A stretch of 64,000 bases of DNA from the NCBI RefSeq assembly GCF_030435805.1, contig NC_081298.1, positions 29,872,501-29,936,500 of the forward strand. The letters are read 5' to 3'. Shown here one piece after another: positions 1 to 11,455 of the stretch (positions are counted from its first letter, which is position 1; each line of letters begins with the position of its first letter). Below the pieces are notes generated by a model. That model saw only the letters and a list, made by a program, of their open reading frames with translations. It had not been told where the DNA came from and did not search any database. A program made the position numbers and the translations under genes. The stretch is from Mustela lutreola (taxonomy: Eukaryota > Chordata > Mammalia > Carnivora > Mustelidae).

Positions 1-3000
1 GTGGTGGTGGCCATCGACTTTGGCACCACCTCCAGTGGCTATGCTTTCAGCTTCGCCAGTGATCCTGAAGCCATCCACATGATGAGGTGAGGGTGGCTGG
101 GCTGGGAGATGGGGTCAGGGGTCCTCAGTCCCGGGGCTGGGCCTGGTCTCAGAAGGACTATCACTGAGGACCACATGGAGTCTGCCCAGAGCTCCCTCCA
201 TCCCTAGTACACACGCATATATACATATACATGTATTTTTTTAAATAAAAGTGGGAGGGGTGCCTGGGTGGCTCAGTGGGTTAAGCCTCTGCCTTCACCT
301 CAGGTCATGATCTCAGATCCTGGGAATCGATCCCCACATCGGGCTCTCTGCTCAGCAGAAGGCCTGCCTCCCCCTCTCTCTCTGCCTGCCTCTCTGCCTA
401 CTTGTGGTCTCTCTCTCTGTGTGTCTAATAAATAAATAAAACCTTAAATAAATAAATAAAAGTGGGATATCCTACAACTTGCCTTACTTTAAACTTCCAA
501 CATTATTTTGTAGATGTTTGTGTCAACACATAAAGCCACAATTTCATTTCATTTCTCTTTTCTTTTCCTTTCCTTTCCCTCTTTCTTTTTTTCTTTCTTT
601 TGCTTTCAAATCCACCTGCATTATTTTTTCATTGAAAAGGAAGAAGAAAAGACACCAAGCAAACAACACAAACAAGGCAGCCACCTTGGGCTCAAGCTCC
701 CTTGGGCTCTGAGCATGCATCTTGGTTGACATGCCTGTTCTCTGTATCAGCTTCTGTTGAAGGCACAATTTCTTTTAATAGTTGCCTAGTATCCCACAGT
801 ATGGATGTGTCATAATTCACCCATTTTTCTGTTGATGGTTTTAAGAGGCTTCTTCCCCCTAATCGTTCACTATTACAAAAATTGCTGTGATGACTAGCCT
901 TCCTCAAACACCTGTGCTGGGATGTGTGTGCGGGAGACACGCAGATTGCTAGGGTGAGCCCCTCAGTGGAGGTCAAAGACGTGAAGGATCAGAGGGGTCA
1001 CTGAGGTAACAGGGCACACAGTTGTTGGGAAGGAGATGTGCAAAGAACCCATTCTGATGTAGCCGAGCTTTATTTGAGCAATACATTTTTTAAAAGATTT
1101 TATTTATTTGAGAGAGAGAGAGAGAGAGACATAGTTAGAGAGGGAACACAAGCAGGGGGAGTGCGAGAGGGAGAAGCAGGCTTCCCTCCAGCAGGGAGTC
1201 CGATGTGGAGCTCTATCCCAGGACCTTGGGATCATGACCTGAGCCAAAGGCAGACGCTTAATGACTGAGCCACCCAGGTGCCCCCAAACGCTCCATTTTT
1301 TGACACTCCCCTCCAGGCCTCAAAACCCTGATCCTTTGAATGTGTCTTAGTGTAGCTGCAGCCAATAGGTGGAAGAGCTTTCTAGAAGACCCCAAAGCTC
1401 TAACCCACACTGGGACAGGGGAGCTGAGGGGCTTCGCCTGGACCGGGGAGGGTAGATGGCAGGGTAGGAGACAAACGTAAGGGTCGCTTCCTCACAGATA
1501 CAGCCGACCTGTGTTGTATGCACAGGAACCGTCCTCCCCTTTCTCTGCTCCATCCACCTCCACACAAGGCCACACAGGTTACAGCCCTCTAGGAGCTGCA
1601 GGGCATCCCGTAAGCGACTGAGGCCATGCTGGATTCCATGCTGGGGCTGAGGACCAAGCAAGGACACTGTCCCTCTGTCTTGTGGAGAGGACAGTCACTG
1701 GAAGTACTGGAGGACATCTTGGCTTGCCTCTCCACCTCTACCAGCCACCGAGACCTGTAATCTCTATCTTCCTAATATCTCTGGAACACCCAGCCACTTC
1801 TTTCCATGGCCACCAACCCTAAGTTCAGCCTCACCCTCTCTCACCTGGATGGGAGCAATAAATATCCTTCTCTCTGGTATTCCTTCTCCATTTTTCCTCC
1901 CCTCCAAGCTGTTGCCACCTGGGGACTGTGACCTTCCTTTTTCTTCTTTCTCTCTCTCTTTGACTGGCTTTATTAGTGAAAGCCAGGATTAAGGACTTAA
2001 GAGTTGGCACTGGGGCCCTTCTTCTGGTCAAAGGTGGGCAAAGCATTAACAAAGCAGCAGTTCTACACCCACTGCTTGGCCTGTCCTGTCTTCTTTTTCT
2101 CCTGTTTGGCCACTTTGGGTCTTCCCTCATACTCTCCCAGCACAGCCCAGGGAACCACAGAATTTCCCTCCAAGCCTATGGATCGTTCCTTCCATCCATC
2201 ACTTCTACTCCAGAGTGGTCAGAGCCTCCACCCGACACTGGCCCTGGAAGCTTCATCTTCTGAGTTGTGCCTGCCAGGAACAGGACTTGATCTCCTTGGA
2301 GGTGCCCTCCAACAAGTCTGCTTGAGCCTTGATCTGGGCTATCATGTCCTGGCCAGTCTCTGCAAGGGTGTGTAGGCCCTGGGCATGATCAAAAAGCTGT
2401 GTACCAGCAGCTGAACAGTGGTCACCACTGCTCCCACCACAAATATCAACCAGGGACCTTTCTAATGGCAGATGAATCTAAGAATCTAAGAATCTTCATT
2501 CTTCTACTTAAGAACCATCAAGACAGAATTCAGACATGGCATTTGACTCTTTTCCTTAGCTGACTTTAACATTCCTGGATTTTCTTTGACTGCATAGAAA
2601 CTATAGCTGATTCTCCCAGATCATTCACACCTCTAAACTTTTGCACATACTGTTCCTTCTGCCTGGATTCCCAGTTCCTTCCCCTAAAGCCTGCAGGGAT
2701 AAGCTTGGCCTAGAGGTGTCAGGGCCTCTGAGAAGGCAGAGGAAGGGGAGAAAGAAGTTGCCAGGCCAATGAACTAGACAGGGAGTTCTGGGTGGAGATC
2801 CAGATGGCACCTGCAGATGGGTAGGTTTGGAATCTGTTTCAGGTTTTAGGGTACTGCTGGAGGTACAGTCAGCTGGGGTGTAGCTGCCGAGGTGGGTCAG
2901 ATAGGAATGATTAATGCCTTGAAGGAGCTTGGCCGTGGAAGACAGCCTGGAGGAGGGCGAATAGTCTGGCTGGGAGAAAGCCTCTGCTGGGGTCCTCTAG

Positions 3001-6000
3001 GGGTCCATGAGGAGGCCAGACCTAGGCAGGTAGATGATGGCTTGCTTCTGCTTAAGAGTATGGGGAGGCGAAGTCCAAAGGTGTATCTCATGGGAGGAAG
3101 CAGGATAGGGCGGATCCCATGAACACCATTTATGGAGATTTAACTGGATGCCCAGCACCATCTTCACAAGAACCCTAAGAGGTAGGTACTATTATTATTT
3201 CCATATTACGTGTAAGAAGACTGAACCTTAGGAAGGCTAGGTGGCCTGCCCAAGGTCGCATAGCTCATCCCCAAGCCAGTACCCAACCCCACGAAGGGAG
3301 GGTTTCTCTGACCACACTGACAGCCCTGTGCCTCCACAGAAAATGGGAGGGCGGGGACCCAGGAGTGGCCCACCAGAAGACCCCCACCTGCCTGCTTTTG
3401 ACCCCGGAGGGCGCCTTTCACAGTTTTGGCTACACCGCCCGCGATTACTACCACGATCTGGACCCTGAGGAGGCACGAGACTGGCTCTACTTCGAGAAGT
3501 TCAAGATGAAGATCCACAGCGCTACTGTAAGGCACATCCTGGCTCGGGGCCGCCCCAGCCAGGGAGGCGGGGCCAAGTGTGGAAAGGGAGGGGCTTACGG
3601 AAGGGGAGCAAGGTAAAAGAAGAGGCGAGGATGAGGGGGCGGAGCTTGGGAGCCAGTGGGGGCGGGGCTGGGGTGGGGCTAGGATTAAAGGAGAGGCGGT
3701 GCTGACGAGAGGGGCTGGAGACAGAACTAATGTGTGATTAGCGGGGACGCTCTAGAGGCGAGGCAGCAGGAAATGGGGGTGATTTTCAGAGAGAGAGGTC
3801 GTCAGGAAGTGGGGGCAGAGCTATGGCCTTCTGCCGAATTGCCGGTGTCCCTGCCAGGATCTCACCCTGAAGACCCAGCTAGAGGCTGTGAATGGAAAGA
3901 AAATGCCTGCCCTGGAGGTGTTCGCCCACGCCCTGCGCTTCTTCAAGGAGCATGCCCTTCAGGTGCACTGCGACCCCATCCCTCCCCACCGGGGCACGGA
4001 CCCCTAGGTCCATTGTCTCCTCTCAGCCTATCCATCAGGGCTCAGAAGCCATCTTCTCCAGCCCCTGCCTTTCCATCTGATGGAGATTGCATGGGATGTA
4101 CAGGTGTTGGGGAGGGGGGCGTTAGGAATTCTTCCAGTTCAGCTGGGAAGTCCTTCCTGAGGCATGATTAGCTCCTCCAGATCCCATACAAAGAAGGCTG
4201 AAGAAACCCCCTTAACCCAAGCCAGCGCACCCCTCACTGCCCCCTCCTACTCCAGGAGCTGAGGGAGCAGTGCCCATCGCTGCCAGAGAAGGACACTGTG
4301 CGTTGGGTGTTGACAGTCCCCGCCATCTGGAAACAGCCCGCCAAGCAGTTCATGCGTGAGGCTGCCTACCTGGTGAGCATGGGCAGGCAGAGCAGGGGGC
4401 AGTCACTCGGGAGGGGTCCAGGGAGGCCCCCAAGACCGTCCTTTACACACAACCCTGAACCAGTCATTGCATAAAGACCTCTGGCCTTCCCCTGCTGGGC
4501 ATTTTGGAGGCTTGTTGCTACCAGAGAGGGTGTGAGCCTGCAGGAACAGAGAGCAGAGGGACGAGAGGCACAGCCCAGGCTGGCTTAACCTGTGTCTTAA
4601 GTCAGCTTTCCTAGAAGCAGAGCCCAAGATAGGGGTTCTTGTGCATGGGGTGTATTGGAAAAGAGCTCTCAGGAGCAAGAGTGAGGGAAATGGACAGGAG
4701 AACGAGTTGAGCAGGAATGTGGTCTCAACCGGAGTCTAGCCTCCGCCTGATCTCATGGAGAGCACTGGAGGAAGAACTGTACCCAGCAGCTGACCACAGT
4801 GAGGCAAGGTGGCTGGCTTTTCATGCATCCCTATCAGCCTGTCATTGGTTCCTTGGGGTGTGGGAGAAAGTTCTCCAAGGGACGTGGTTTCCATTCAGCT
4901 GAGGGCAGTTCTCCAGAGAAGAGGGCAGCTGGGACACAGGAGCCGCCAGCTATGGAGGGAAGTGATTTGCACCAATGCTCGCTGGGCTTCCTACCATAAG
5001 AAGCCCAAAGGTCTGGAGAATGGGAGGTGGTGTACAATTCAAGTCCCCCCACCTCCAGTGAGATGGGGTGGGGAAGAAGGGGAGCACAGCCTCCCAGAAC
5101 AAGACTTATTGCTTGGTCCTCACCCTGGGCCCTCAGGAAGATGCCCTAGGTCCTCTAAAAGGCCTGTTGGTACACCCCCTGGAAAATACCAGAACCCTCA
5201 ACCCTCACACACCTGTTCGCCAGGCATGCCCAGGCACCAGGTCTGTCACCAGAAAGAGCTAACCCTGAGGCAGTGGGCATCCCCCCTGCAGAGACCAGGA
5301 TGAAAGCAAAGCTGTGCCCAGCCAGAATAAACACCCCCCACCCTCGTGCCCTCTGCCAGTTTATCCACCCTGCTTCCTCCCACACCGTTCCCTGGCTGCC
5401 AGTTCAGGAAGGGCTGACCCTGGGCAGGAAGTCTCTACACCCACCCATCCCCAACCCCCACCTCATCAGAATCCAGGGAATCCCACAAAACCCTAAAGTA
5501 CTTCCCAGAGGGATCCCCTGTCCTGATACAGGAAATAACAGATCCCAAGTGTTTTTCTCCCCTCAGCAGGCCCGTCCGGGTGCCTGCAATTTCACTGTTT
5601 GATTGTCTCCTGGTGCCTAGATCAGAGTTCTCCTGGGAGTGGGGAGTCCTGTGGCTACTGTCTGGCACCAGCCTGGTGAAGGAAAATGGTTCAGTGAGCC
5701 AAAGGGGAACCACCCCCCCCACACACACACACCGTCTGGTCGTTACACCCCCATACCCATACCCACTGTGCTGGGGTCTGAGCTGACACCCTCAGCCAGT
5801 GCTCAGCTGGCTAAGCCTGCACCTGTGAGGGGGACCTTGCTGCAGCCTGGGCCACCTTGGGCAGCTTGGAGAGGCAGATCCCAGGTGCTCTAGGTTTTCA
5901 CTGTCTAGGGTCTCTTCCTGATGGGCAACGCCATGGTATTCTTGACTGTGGCTGTGCCCCTCCCCAGGCTGGTCACAGGGTAGCTGTGAGGTAGCTCCAA

Positions 6001-8487
6001 GTTTGAGTGGCATGGAGGGGCCTACCATGGGTGGGATGTGATGGGGAGGAACTGGGAGATCCATAGGCTCTGGCTGCTGCCCAGAGGTGCCATCTTAGGT
6101 GTGACACCTGGCCCACGGTATTCCCTGGCCCTGCCCGCCCCCCACCAATCCCCAGGCTGGCCTGGTGTCCAGGGAGGATGCAGAGCAACTACTCATCGCC
6201 CTGGAGCCAGAGGCTGCCTCTGTCTACTGCCGCAAGCTGCGTCTACACCAGCTCTTGGACCTAAGCAGCCGGGCTCCGGGCAGTGGACGCCTGGGTGAAC
6301 GCCGCTCCATTGATTCCAGCTTCCGGCAGGGTGAGCTGCCCCCAGGGGCACTGACCAATGGTATGACATTTGCCCTGGGAGGGTCAGAGGGACACTGAGG
6401 CCAAAGGCTCAGCCATGTCTGACATGAAGAAGAGACAACCTTCCCTCCCACCCCCCTGCCCCAACCCTCTCCAGCCCCGTCTGAGAGGACAGAAACATCT
6501 CTGATGGAATTCAGTCTGAGGGAGGAGGCACAGCCTTGACCTGGGGGAGTCCAATCTGAGGACAGAGATTTCACCTTGCCCTAGGAGATCATTGTCTGAG
6601 GAGGGTAGGACTCAGCCCCAGTCCTGAATCTGAAGGTAGGGGAAACCACCTGTCCTGAGGGGTGCTCAGGTACTAACAAAGGAGAAAGCCAGCCCCCACT
6701 CTGATCCAAGGTGGTCTTCAAGAGTTTCAACAGCCCCTGAACCAGTCACCTTTCCCATCCTAGTACATCAACTGTCATCCCCCTTCCCCCCACAATAGCC
6801 CTGAGCTCCTGCTACTATGCTCAGGCTCCAGTGCCTGCACTGGGCACTGAGATAGCTATGATCAATCTTAGTCACTCTTCCAGATGCCATCTCCCATGAC
6901 CCCCCTGGACCCCTCAGGACCTCCTCCCCTGGCCACACAAGATCCTCCAAACTGTCCTAACCCCAATCTTGCACTGCTGTGAGCCAGCCTGCATTAAGGG
7001 AATGTCCTGCAGCCAGAAATACTTCCCCTCAGCTATTGGTCACAGCACCTGAGTTTACCCCATAGTGTTTTTCTGGACCCTTCAAGGTTCAGCATTGCCT
7101 TCCCCTAGTTAGGAGTAGAGCAGGAGTTTCAGAACTGGTTGGTCCAGATGCTCGTGGAGGGTGCTGGTGAGAGGACGGGGGCCAAGCTGAGGCACCTCCT
7201 TCTAACGCCACCGTCCTGCTGTACCTTGACCCCCAGCCCGTGAGCAGCTGCGCCGTTCCCGCCACAGCCGCACCTTCCTGGTGGAGTCTGGCGTTGGAGA
7301 GCTGTGGGCAGAGATGCAAGCAGGTGGGGAAGGAAGGACCGAGGGACGTTTCTTGGTTCCTGCGGGGAACATATATGATAGGGGGCAAGGGAACATTCGC
7401 GAAGTGGGTGTCAGACCCTAAAAATCCCACCCCTCCTCCTCCATCAGCTGCATCTAACCTGGCCATGTCCTGTCACCTGCAGCCCCACCCCACTCAGCCA
7501 CCCCCCTAACTCCCACTTCTCCTTGGCATTTTCCGCGGATGGTTGCAGAGTCCTGGAAACACTTTTCCCCAAAACCTGGTGGCCTAAGGTTCAAGCACCT
7601 GAAGTCCCTTACAGCCACCGCCCCCCCAGCCTCCCTGCAGGCAAGGCTCCGGGCTGGGGCAGGGCTGGGGGCTGGGGGCTGGGTGCTGGGTGAATCTGGA
7701 AGAGAGGCAGAGTTGAGGGTGCAAAGCAGGCCGGGAGTGTATGCTCACGCTCAGCGCCGCAGGAGACCGCTACGTGGTGGCAGACTGCGGAGGAGGCACG
7801 GTGGACCTGACCGTGCACCAGCTGGAGCAGCCACATGGCACCCTCAAGGAGCTGTACAAGGCATCTGGTGAGTAGCCAGCCAGCAGCACCCTTCATACCC
7901 AGTGTGCCCAGGTCCCCCTGCGCCCCCTGGGCGGTGGAGTCTGCGCTGATGCCCCCCTCTTTACCCCTGCCGACGCCAGGCGGTCCCTATGGCGCGGTGG
8001 GCGTCGATCTGGCCTTTGAGCAGCTGCTGGGCCGCATCTTCGGCGAGGACTTCATCACCACCTTCAAAAGGCAACGGCCAGCAGCCTGGGTGGATCTAAC
8101 CATTGCCTTCGAGGCCCGCAAACGCACTGCAGGCCCGCACCGCTCAGGGGCGCTCAACATCTCGCTGCCTTTCTCCTTCATCGACTTCTACCGCAAACAG
8201 CGAGGCCATAACGTGGAGACAGCCCTGCGCCGGAGCAGGTGGGTTTGGGGACCACAGACTCAAGCAGGGTTTGCCGGTGGGGTAGGCCCCCAGAAGGGAG
8301 GACGTGGGCCCCAGAGGACAGTGGGAGTGTGCCCCCACTGCCCAGCACGCATTTCTTGCCAGTGGACAGCAGGAGAGGGGCATGAACATCCCAGCTAGAA
8401 TCCATGGCGGGAACTGGGACAGGAATCTTGAGCCCCGGCAGAAGGGCTGACATCTTTCTCCTCCCCGCACCACAGGGGACACAGGCG

Positions 8488-8531
<44 letters not shown>

Positions 8532-10113
8532 TGCCAGCCAGTGTGCCTTAGTTCTTCTGCCTAGAGACAAAGGGAGGCTCCTCTCCTGGGACTTCATGCC
8601 TGGAACTGGACCAGGCAGGCGGCTAAAGCCCCTGGGGTAGTGGGGCTGGGAGGAACACACTATGCAGTCAGCACCCAGGCACATTGGCCTGGAGCAGGGG
8701 TAGAACCCCACACCCCCACCGATAAGCCTGTGCCCCCTTCACCAACAGTGTGAACTTCGTGAAATGGTCCTCACAGGGGATGCTCAGGATGTCTTGCGAG
8801 GCCATGAACGAGCTCTTTCAGCCCACGGTCAGTGGGATCATCCAGCATATAGGTGAGTGCCTGCCTGAGTCCTCCACTAACCCTGACATTCACGCTCAGA
8901 TGCAGGAATGATTGCAGTTCGTGATAATGCCTGGAAGCCTCCACACACCCGTACACTGAAATGAGACCCAGAATCATCTGAAACACCTGGAGGACACAGT
9001 GTAGTGGGTATTAAGAACTAGGTGGGATGATGTGTGTAGTCTCTTCTCTGACCGAGGTCAGGTGCCTCGGTTTCCTTGTTTATAAAATGGGGTAATAGTA
9101 CCGGGTTCCCAAAAGTGTCATCCCAGGGATTTAAATGACCTCAAGTATCTAGAGACGTGCACAGTCGGCAGGAGCACTTAGTACACGCAAATGCACATCC
9201 TTGTCGCCCTCCACGAAGTGATGGGAGAAGCAGAGCCGGTGACGACTGCCCAAAGCACTCAATGAAAACGCTCCATGTTTCCCCGAACGCGGCTATCGTT
9301 TGAGGGTGTAGGAGCTGACATCTTTCTCCTCCCCGCACCGTGTCTAGTTGTCATCCGGGTACGGGATGGCGGAGGGGAGGTGCCTGTGGCCACCGCGGCA
9401 GCCTCCAAGGCTGGGGCTCGCTCTCACCCCGCGTTCCCTCTTCTCTGTACCCCACCCTGCCCCCTCCCGCAGAGGTGCTGCTGGCGCGGCCAGAGGTGCA
9501 GGGCGTGAAGCTGCTGTTCCTGGTGGGCGGCTTCGCGGAGTCGGCTGTGCTGCAGCACGCGGTGCAGACGGCGCTGGGCGCCCGCGGGCTGCGCGTGGTG
9601 GTCCCGCACGACGTGGGCCTCACCATCCTCAAGGGCGCGGTGCTGTTCGGGCAGGCGCCGGGCGTGGTGCGCGTGCGCCGCTCGCCGCTCACCTACGGCG
9701 TGGGCGTGCTCAACCGCTTTGTGGCCGGGCGCCACCCGCCCGAAAAACTGCTGGTCCGCGACGGCCGCCGCTGGTGCACCGACGTCTTCGAGCGCTTCGT
9801 GGCCGCCGAGCAGTCGGTAGCCCTGGGCGAGGAGGTGCGGCGCAGCTACTGTCCCGCGCGGCCGGGCCAGCGGCGCGTGCTCATCAACCTGTACTGCTGC
9901 GCCGCCGAGGACGCGCGCTTCATCACCGACCCAGGCGTGCGCAAGTGTGGCGCGCTCAGCCTCGAGCTGGAGCCGGCCGCCGACAGCACGTCCTCCGGCC
10001 GCCGCGAGATCCGCGCCGCCATGCAGTTTGGCGACACAGAGATCAAGGTCACCGCCGTCGACGTCAGCACCAACCGCTCCGTGCGTGCCGCCATCGACTT
10101 TCTCTCCAACTGA
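1..10113 (+). CDS. HSPA12B: HSPA12B, heat shock protein family A member 12B (3' ten exons; 5' end outside window)
   Basis: This is an atypical HSP70 relative of the actin-like ATPase superfamily; in mammals it is mainly endothelial and linked to angiogenesis. Coding exons: 1-86, 3340-3526, 3858-3962, 4256-4372, 6156-6330, 7237-7323, 7763-7867, 7980-8238, 8749-8852, 9473-10113 (stop TGA 10111-10113). All introns are GT-AG and phases match; the coding total is 1,866 nt (621 aa plus stop). Visible ATPase motifs are phosphate-1 IDFGTTSSG in the first exon, phosphate-2 DCGGGTVDL in exon 7763-7867, and the adenosine loop LVGGFAES in the last exon. The substrate-binding half of classical HSP70 is absent, as is normal for the HSPA12 family. 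Position 1 already lies in coding sequence, near residue 60 of the human protein as I remember it, so start codon, promoter and earlier exons are off the left edge. Near the C-terminus the segment before GRREIR is several residues shorter than in human. Identity is very secure. Confidence 0.97.
257..453 (+). repeat. CanSINE (tRNA-Lys derived)
   Basis: The element runs from the tRNA-like head (GCCTGGGTGGCTCAG) through a CT-rich middle to an AATAAA-rich tail. It is flanked by a perfect 14-bp target-site duplication AAATAAAAGTGGGA at 243-256 and 454-467, which defines both ends and implies a fairly recent insertion. Confidence 0.95.
765..905 (-). repeat. L1-type LINE relic, antisense
   Basis: The + strand reads like the complement of an old L1 3' region (about 790-890: CCCACAGTATGGATGTG, then an ACCCATTTTTCTGTTGATGG-like stretch, then ATTACAAAAATTGCTGTGATGA). 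It is diverged, and the family is not resolved. Confidence 0.5.
1090..1286 (-). repeat. CanSINE
   Basis: A reverse-oriented element: TTTTAAAAGATTTTATTT tail complement at the left, a GA dinucleotide run, and GAGCCACCCAGGTGCCCC at the right end. The GA run and point changes suggest an older copy than the one at 257. Confidence 0.92.
1930..2480 (-). pseudogene. candidate processed pseudogene of unidentified parent
   Basis: Read on the minus strand this interval ends with AATAAAGCCAGTCAAAG followed by an A/G-rich run (the complement of 1938-1960), which resembles a retrocopied mRNA 3' end with its decayed poly(A) tail. Upstream there are short, frame-shifted stretches that look protein-like, including a hydrophobic segment ([18 protein letters not shown]) and a lysine-rich stretch ([13 protein letters not shown]). 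No continuous reading frame survives. I could not name the parent gene, and an old 3' UTR-like fragment or chance similarity is possible. Confidence 0.4.
1969..1974 (-). promoter_or_regulatory. relic poly(A) signal of the candidate retrocopy
   Basis: TTTATT on the + strand (AATAAA on minus) sits 10-30 nt before the degenerate A-rich run of the candidate retrocopy. It supports retroposition of a polyadenylated RNA but no present function. Confidence 0.4.
3122..3275 (+). repeat. MIR SINE
   Basis: Diagnostic MIR core text is present: AGGTAGGTACTATTATTAT, then GAAGACTGAACCTTAGGAAG and CTGCCCAAGGTCGCATAGCT. It is diverged, as expected for a mammal-wide repeat, and lies just before the HSPA12B exon that starts at 3340. 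Confidence 0.85.
4590..5030. repeat. possible old interspersed repeat, class unknown
   Basis: Within the HSPA12B intron after exon 4256-4372, this stretch (AGCAGAGCCCAAGATAGGGG through TATCAGCCTGTCATTGG and beyond) recalls a mammal-wide interspersed repeat that I have seen before but cannot name. There are no diagnostic ends, and it could be unique intron sequence. Confidence 0.3.
8446..8471 (+). repeat. 26-bp perfect direct repeat, copy 1 (HSPA12B intron)
   Basis: The 26 bases from GCTGACATCT to CGCACC recur exactly at 9314-9339, 868 bp downstream, on the other side of coding exon 8749-8852. Copy 1 lies just before a (CA)n run. Flanks differ, apart from a partly shared AG-rich lead-in, so this is not part of a longer duplication. 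Confidence 0.9.
8489..8529. repeat. (CA)n microsatellite
   Basis: About twenty uninterrupted CA units lie in the HSPA12B intron before exon 8749-8852. It is likely length-polymorphic. Confidence 0.98.
9005..9190 (-). repeat. MIR SINE, antisense
   Basis: The + strand shows complement-type MIR text: CCTCGGTTTCCTTGTTTATAA, AATGGGGTAATAGTACC and GAGCACTTAGTAC. It sits in the last HSPA12B intron. Confidence 0.75.
9314..9339 (+). repeat. 26-bp perfect direct repeat, copy 2 (HSPA12B intron)
   Basis: Identical to 8446-8471. This copy lies 134 bp before the last HSPA12B coding exon and is followed by different sequence (GTGTCTAG instead of ACAGGGGA). Confidence 0.9.
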
Positions 10114-11055
10114 GGGCTTGGTGCCAGCCCGACCCCATGCCAGGCCCCGCCCTCTTGCGATTGGGGGTCTGGGGTGTCGGTTTGCGGCGGACAGAGCTGC
10201 TGGTTCTGAAGTCAGCGCCTGCCCCCCACCCCGCCCTCCTTTCCGGGGAGCTGAGGTCACAGGATGGGTGGGGACAGACTCTCGCTTTGGATTTGGGCCC
10301 GGGGCGGCTGACTGGAAGGCTTTAGAGCCCTGCCAAGCAAGGGCTCAGATCAAGGAGTCAGAAGAGGTTTGTAAGATGGTGCGCCCATAAGGGGTGACCC
10401 CGAAGGCAGAATGCACCAGAAGACCAAGTCCTGGCCTGAACTGGCGATGGGGGGGGCGGTGAGGGTAGAGGGGTGGGAGGTGGAGGCAGCTGGGAGAGGC
10501 AGAGCAGGGCCGCTGCGGGACGGGGAGCAGAAGGATGGAGGATATGCAGGGCTTGGGCCTGAAGGGCCCAGTGCATGGCTGATAAGCTCAGCCAGCACAG
10601 GGCGCTGGGTGGAGAACCTCTATGGGGCAGAAAAATGGCTGGAGACTGGCACAAGTAACACAGGGATAGAGGACCTTCCTGGGTGTGGTACTGACCAAGT
10701 GTGACTGTTAATTTTTAACTTTCTCAATTAACAGGCTAAAGAGGAGGGTGCAGGATGAAGGCACTTATGAGAGGATGTGGGGATGCTGGCTGGGGGGAAC
10801 CTTCCTTCAGGACAGATTAATTCATCTAAGAAGGCCCCAAGGGCAGCCCATGAATGACCCAGTTGCACCCTGTCCCAGTCATCAAAGGGCATAGGGGTTG
10901 GGGGGCTGTAGGGAGACAGAAGGAGAAATAAGGGCTGATCCTGGCTCTGCCATCAACTCGATGTGCCATTGGGACATTCCCTGCCCCCCCCCATGACATG
11001 CATCTGCCCCACCTGCCTCAGAACCCTAGGTGACAATAAAGCGTTTATGCTTAAG
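10114..11055 (+). other. HSPA12B: HSPA12B 3' untranslated region
   Basis: About 940 nt follow the stop codon without an intron signal that I would trust, up to the first canonical poly(A) signal. The body is GC-rich near the stop and AT-richer after 10,690. The end is set from the AATAAA at 11,035 and is approximate. Confidence 0.7.
11035..11040 (+). promoter_or_regulatory. poly(A) signal AATAAA of HSPA12B
   Basis: A canonical AATAAA hexamer within TGACAATAAAGCG lies 922 nt after the HSPA12B stop. It is the first such hexamer on the + strand after the stop. Cleavage is expected 10-30 nt further on. Confidence 0.75.
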
Positions 11056-11455
11056 GTGAAGGTATAGCCTGTTGGTACCTCACAAGAGGGGACCTCAACA
11101 GCGTAGTGGAGAGGGGCTGGGTTCAAAAAGGGGAGAGTGCTTTCTGCTCTGCACCGCTCTGGGAACTGACCAGAAGGGGGTGCTGTTGTCTCTGTCGCAA
11201 ACATCCCAAACAGAACTCCCTCCCTAAGACTTCTGTCTGGCCTAGGGAGAAGACCCCATCCCCATCTGAAGCCTAGTGAGTTATACCCAGGCTTAAAATA
11301 CCTAGCTTGCATACTTCTTTTGGGGCTAGGTGCTAGAATACCATGGAGTGCCCTTGTCTCCTAAAAGAATAATACAGCCAAAATTGTTCTTTAGCCCATC
11401 TGTAGAGGACTGGGTGTTCTCAGAGCCCTGGAGAACAAACATTGGCGAGCCTCTG
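11056..11455. other. short intergenic gap between convergent gene ends
   Basis: About 400 bp separate the predicted cleavage site of HSPA12B (+) from that of C20orf27 (-). I see no gene or clear repeat here; a weakly T-rich stretch with several short pyrimidine runs is the only texture. Confidence 0.6.

Larger units (their letters stand above)
87..3339 (+). other. HSPA12B intron with mixed old repeats
   Basis: This 3.25-kb intron separates the exon carrying the phosphate-1 loop from the next coding exon. It holds a CanSINE on each strand (257-453 and 1090-1286), an L1-type relic near 765-905, a pyrimidine-rich run near 545-600, a candidate processed pseudogene at about 1930-2480 and a MIR at about 3122-3275. 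I see no coding exon in it. Confidence 0.7.

Noticed and set aside
9348-10325. Long frames on both strands over the HSPA12B last exon (325 and 278 codons)
   Set aside because: Very GC-rich exon shadows: the in-frame HSPA12B translation is unmistakable, and the others are Arg/Ala/Gly-rich with no family signature.
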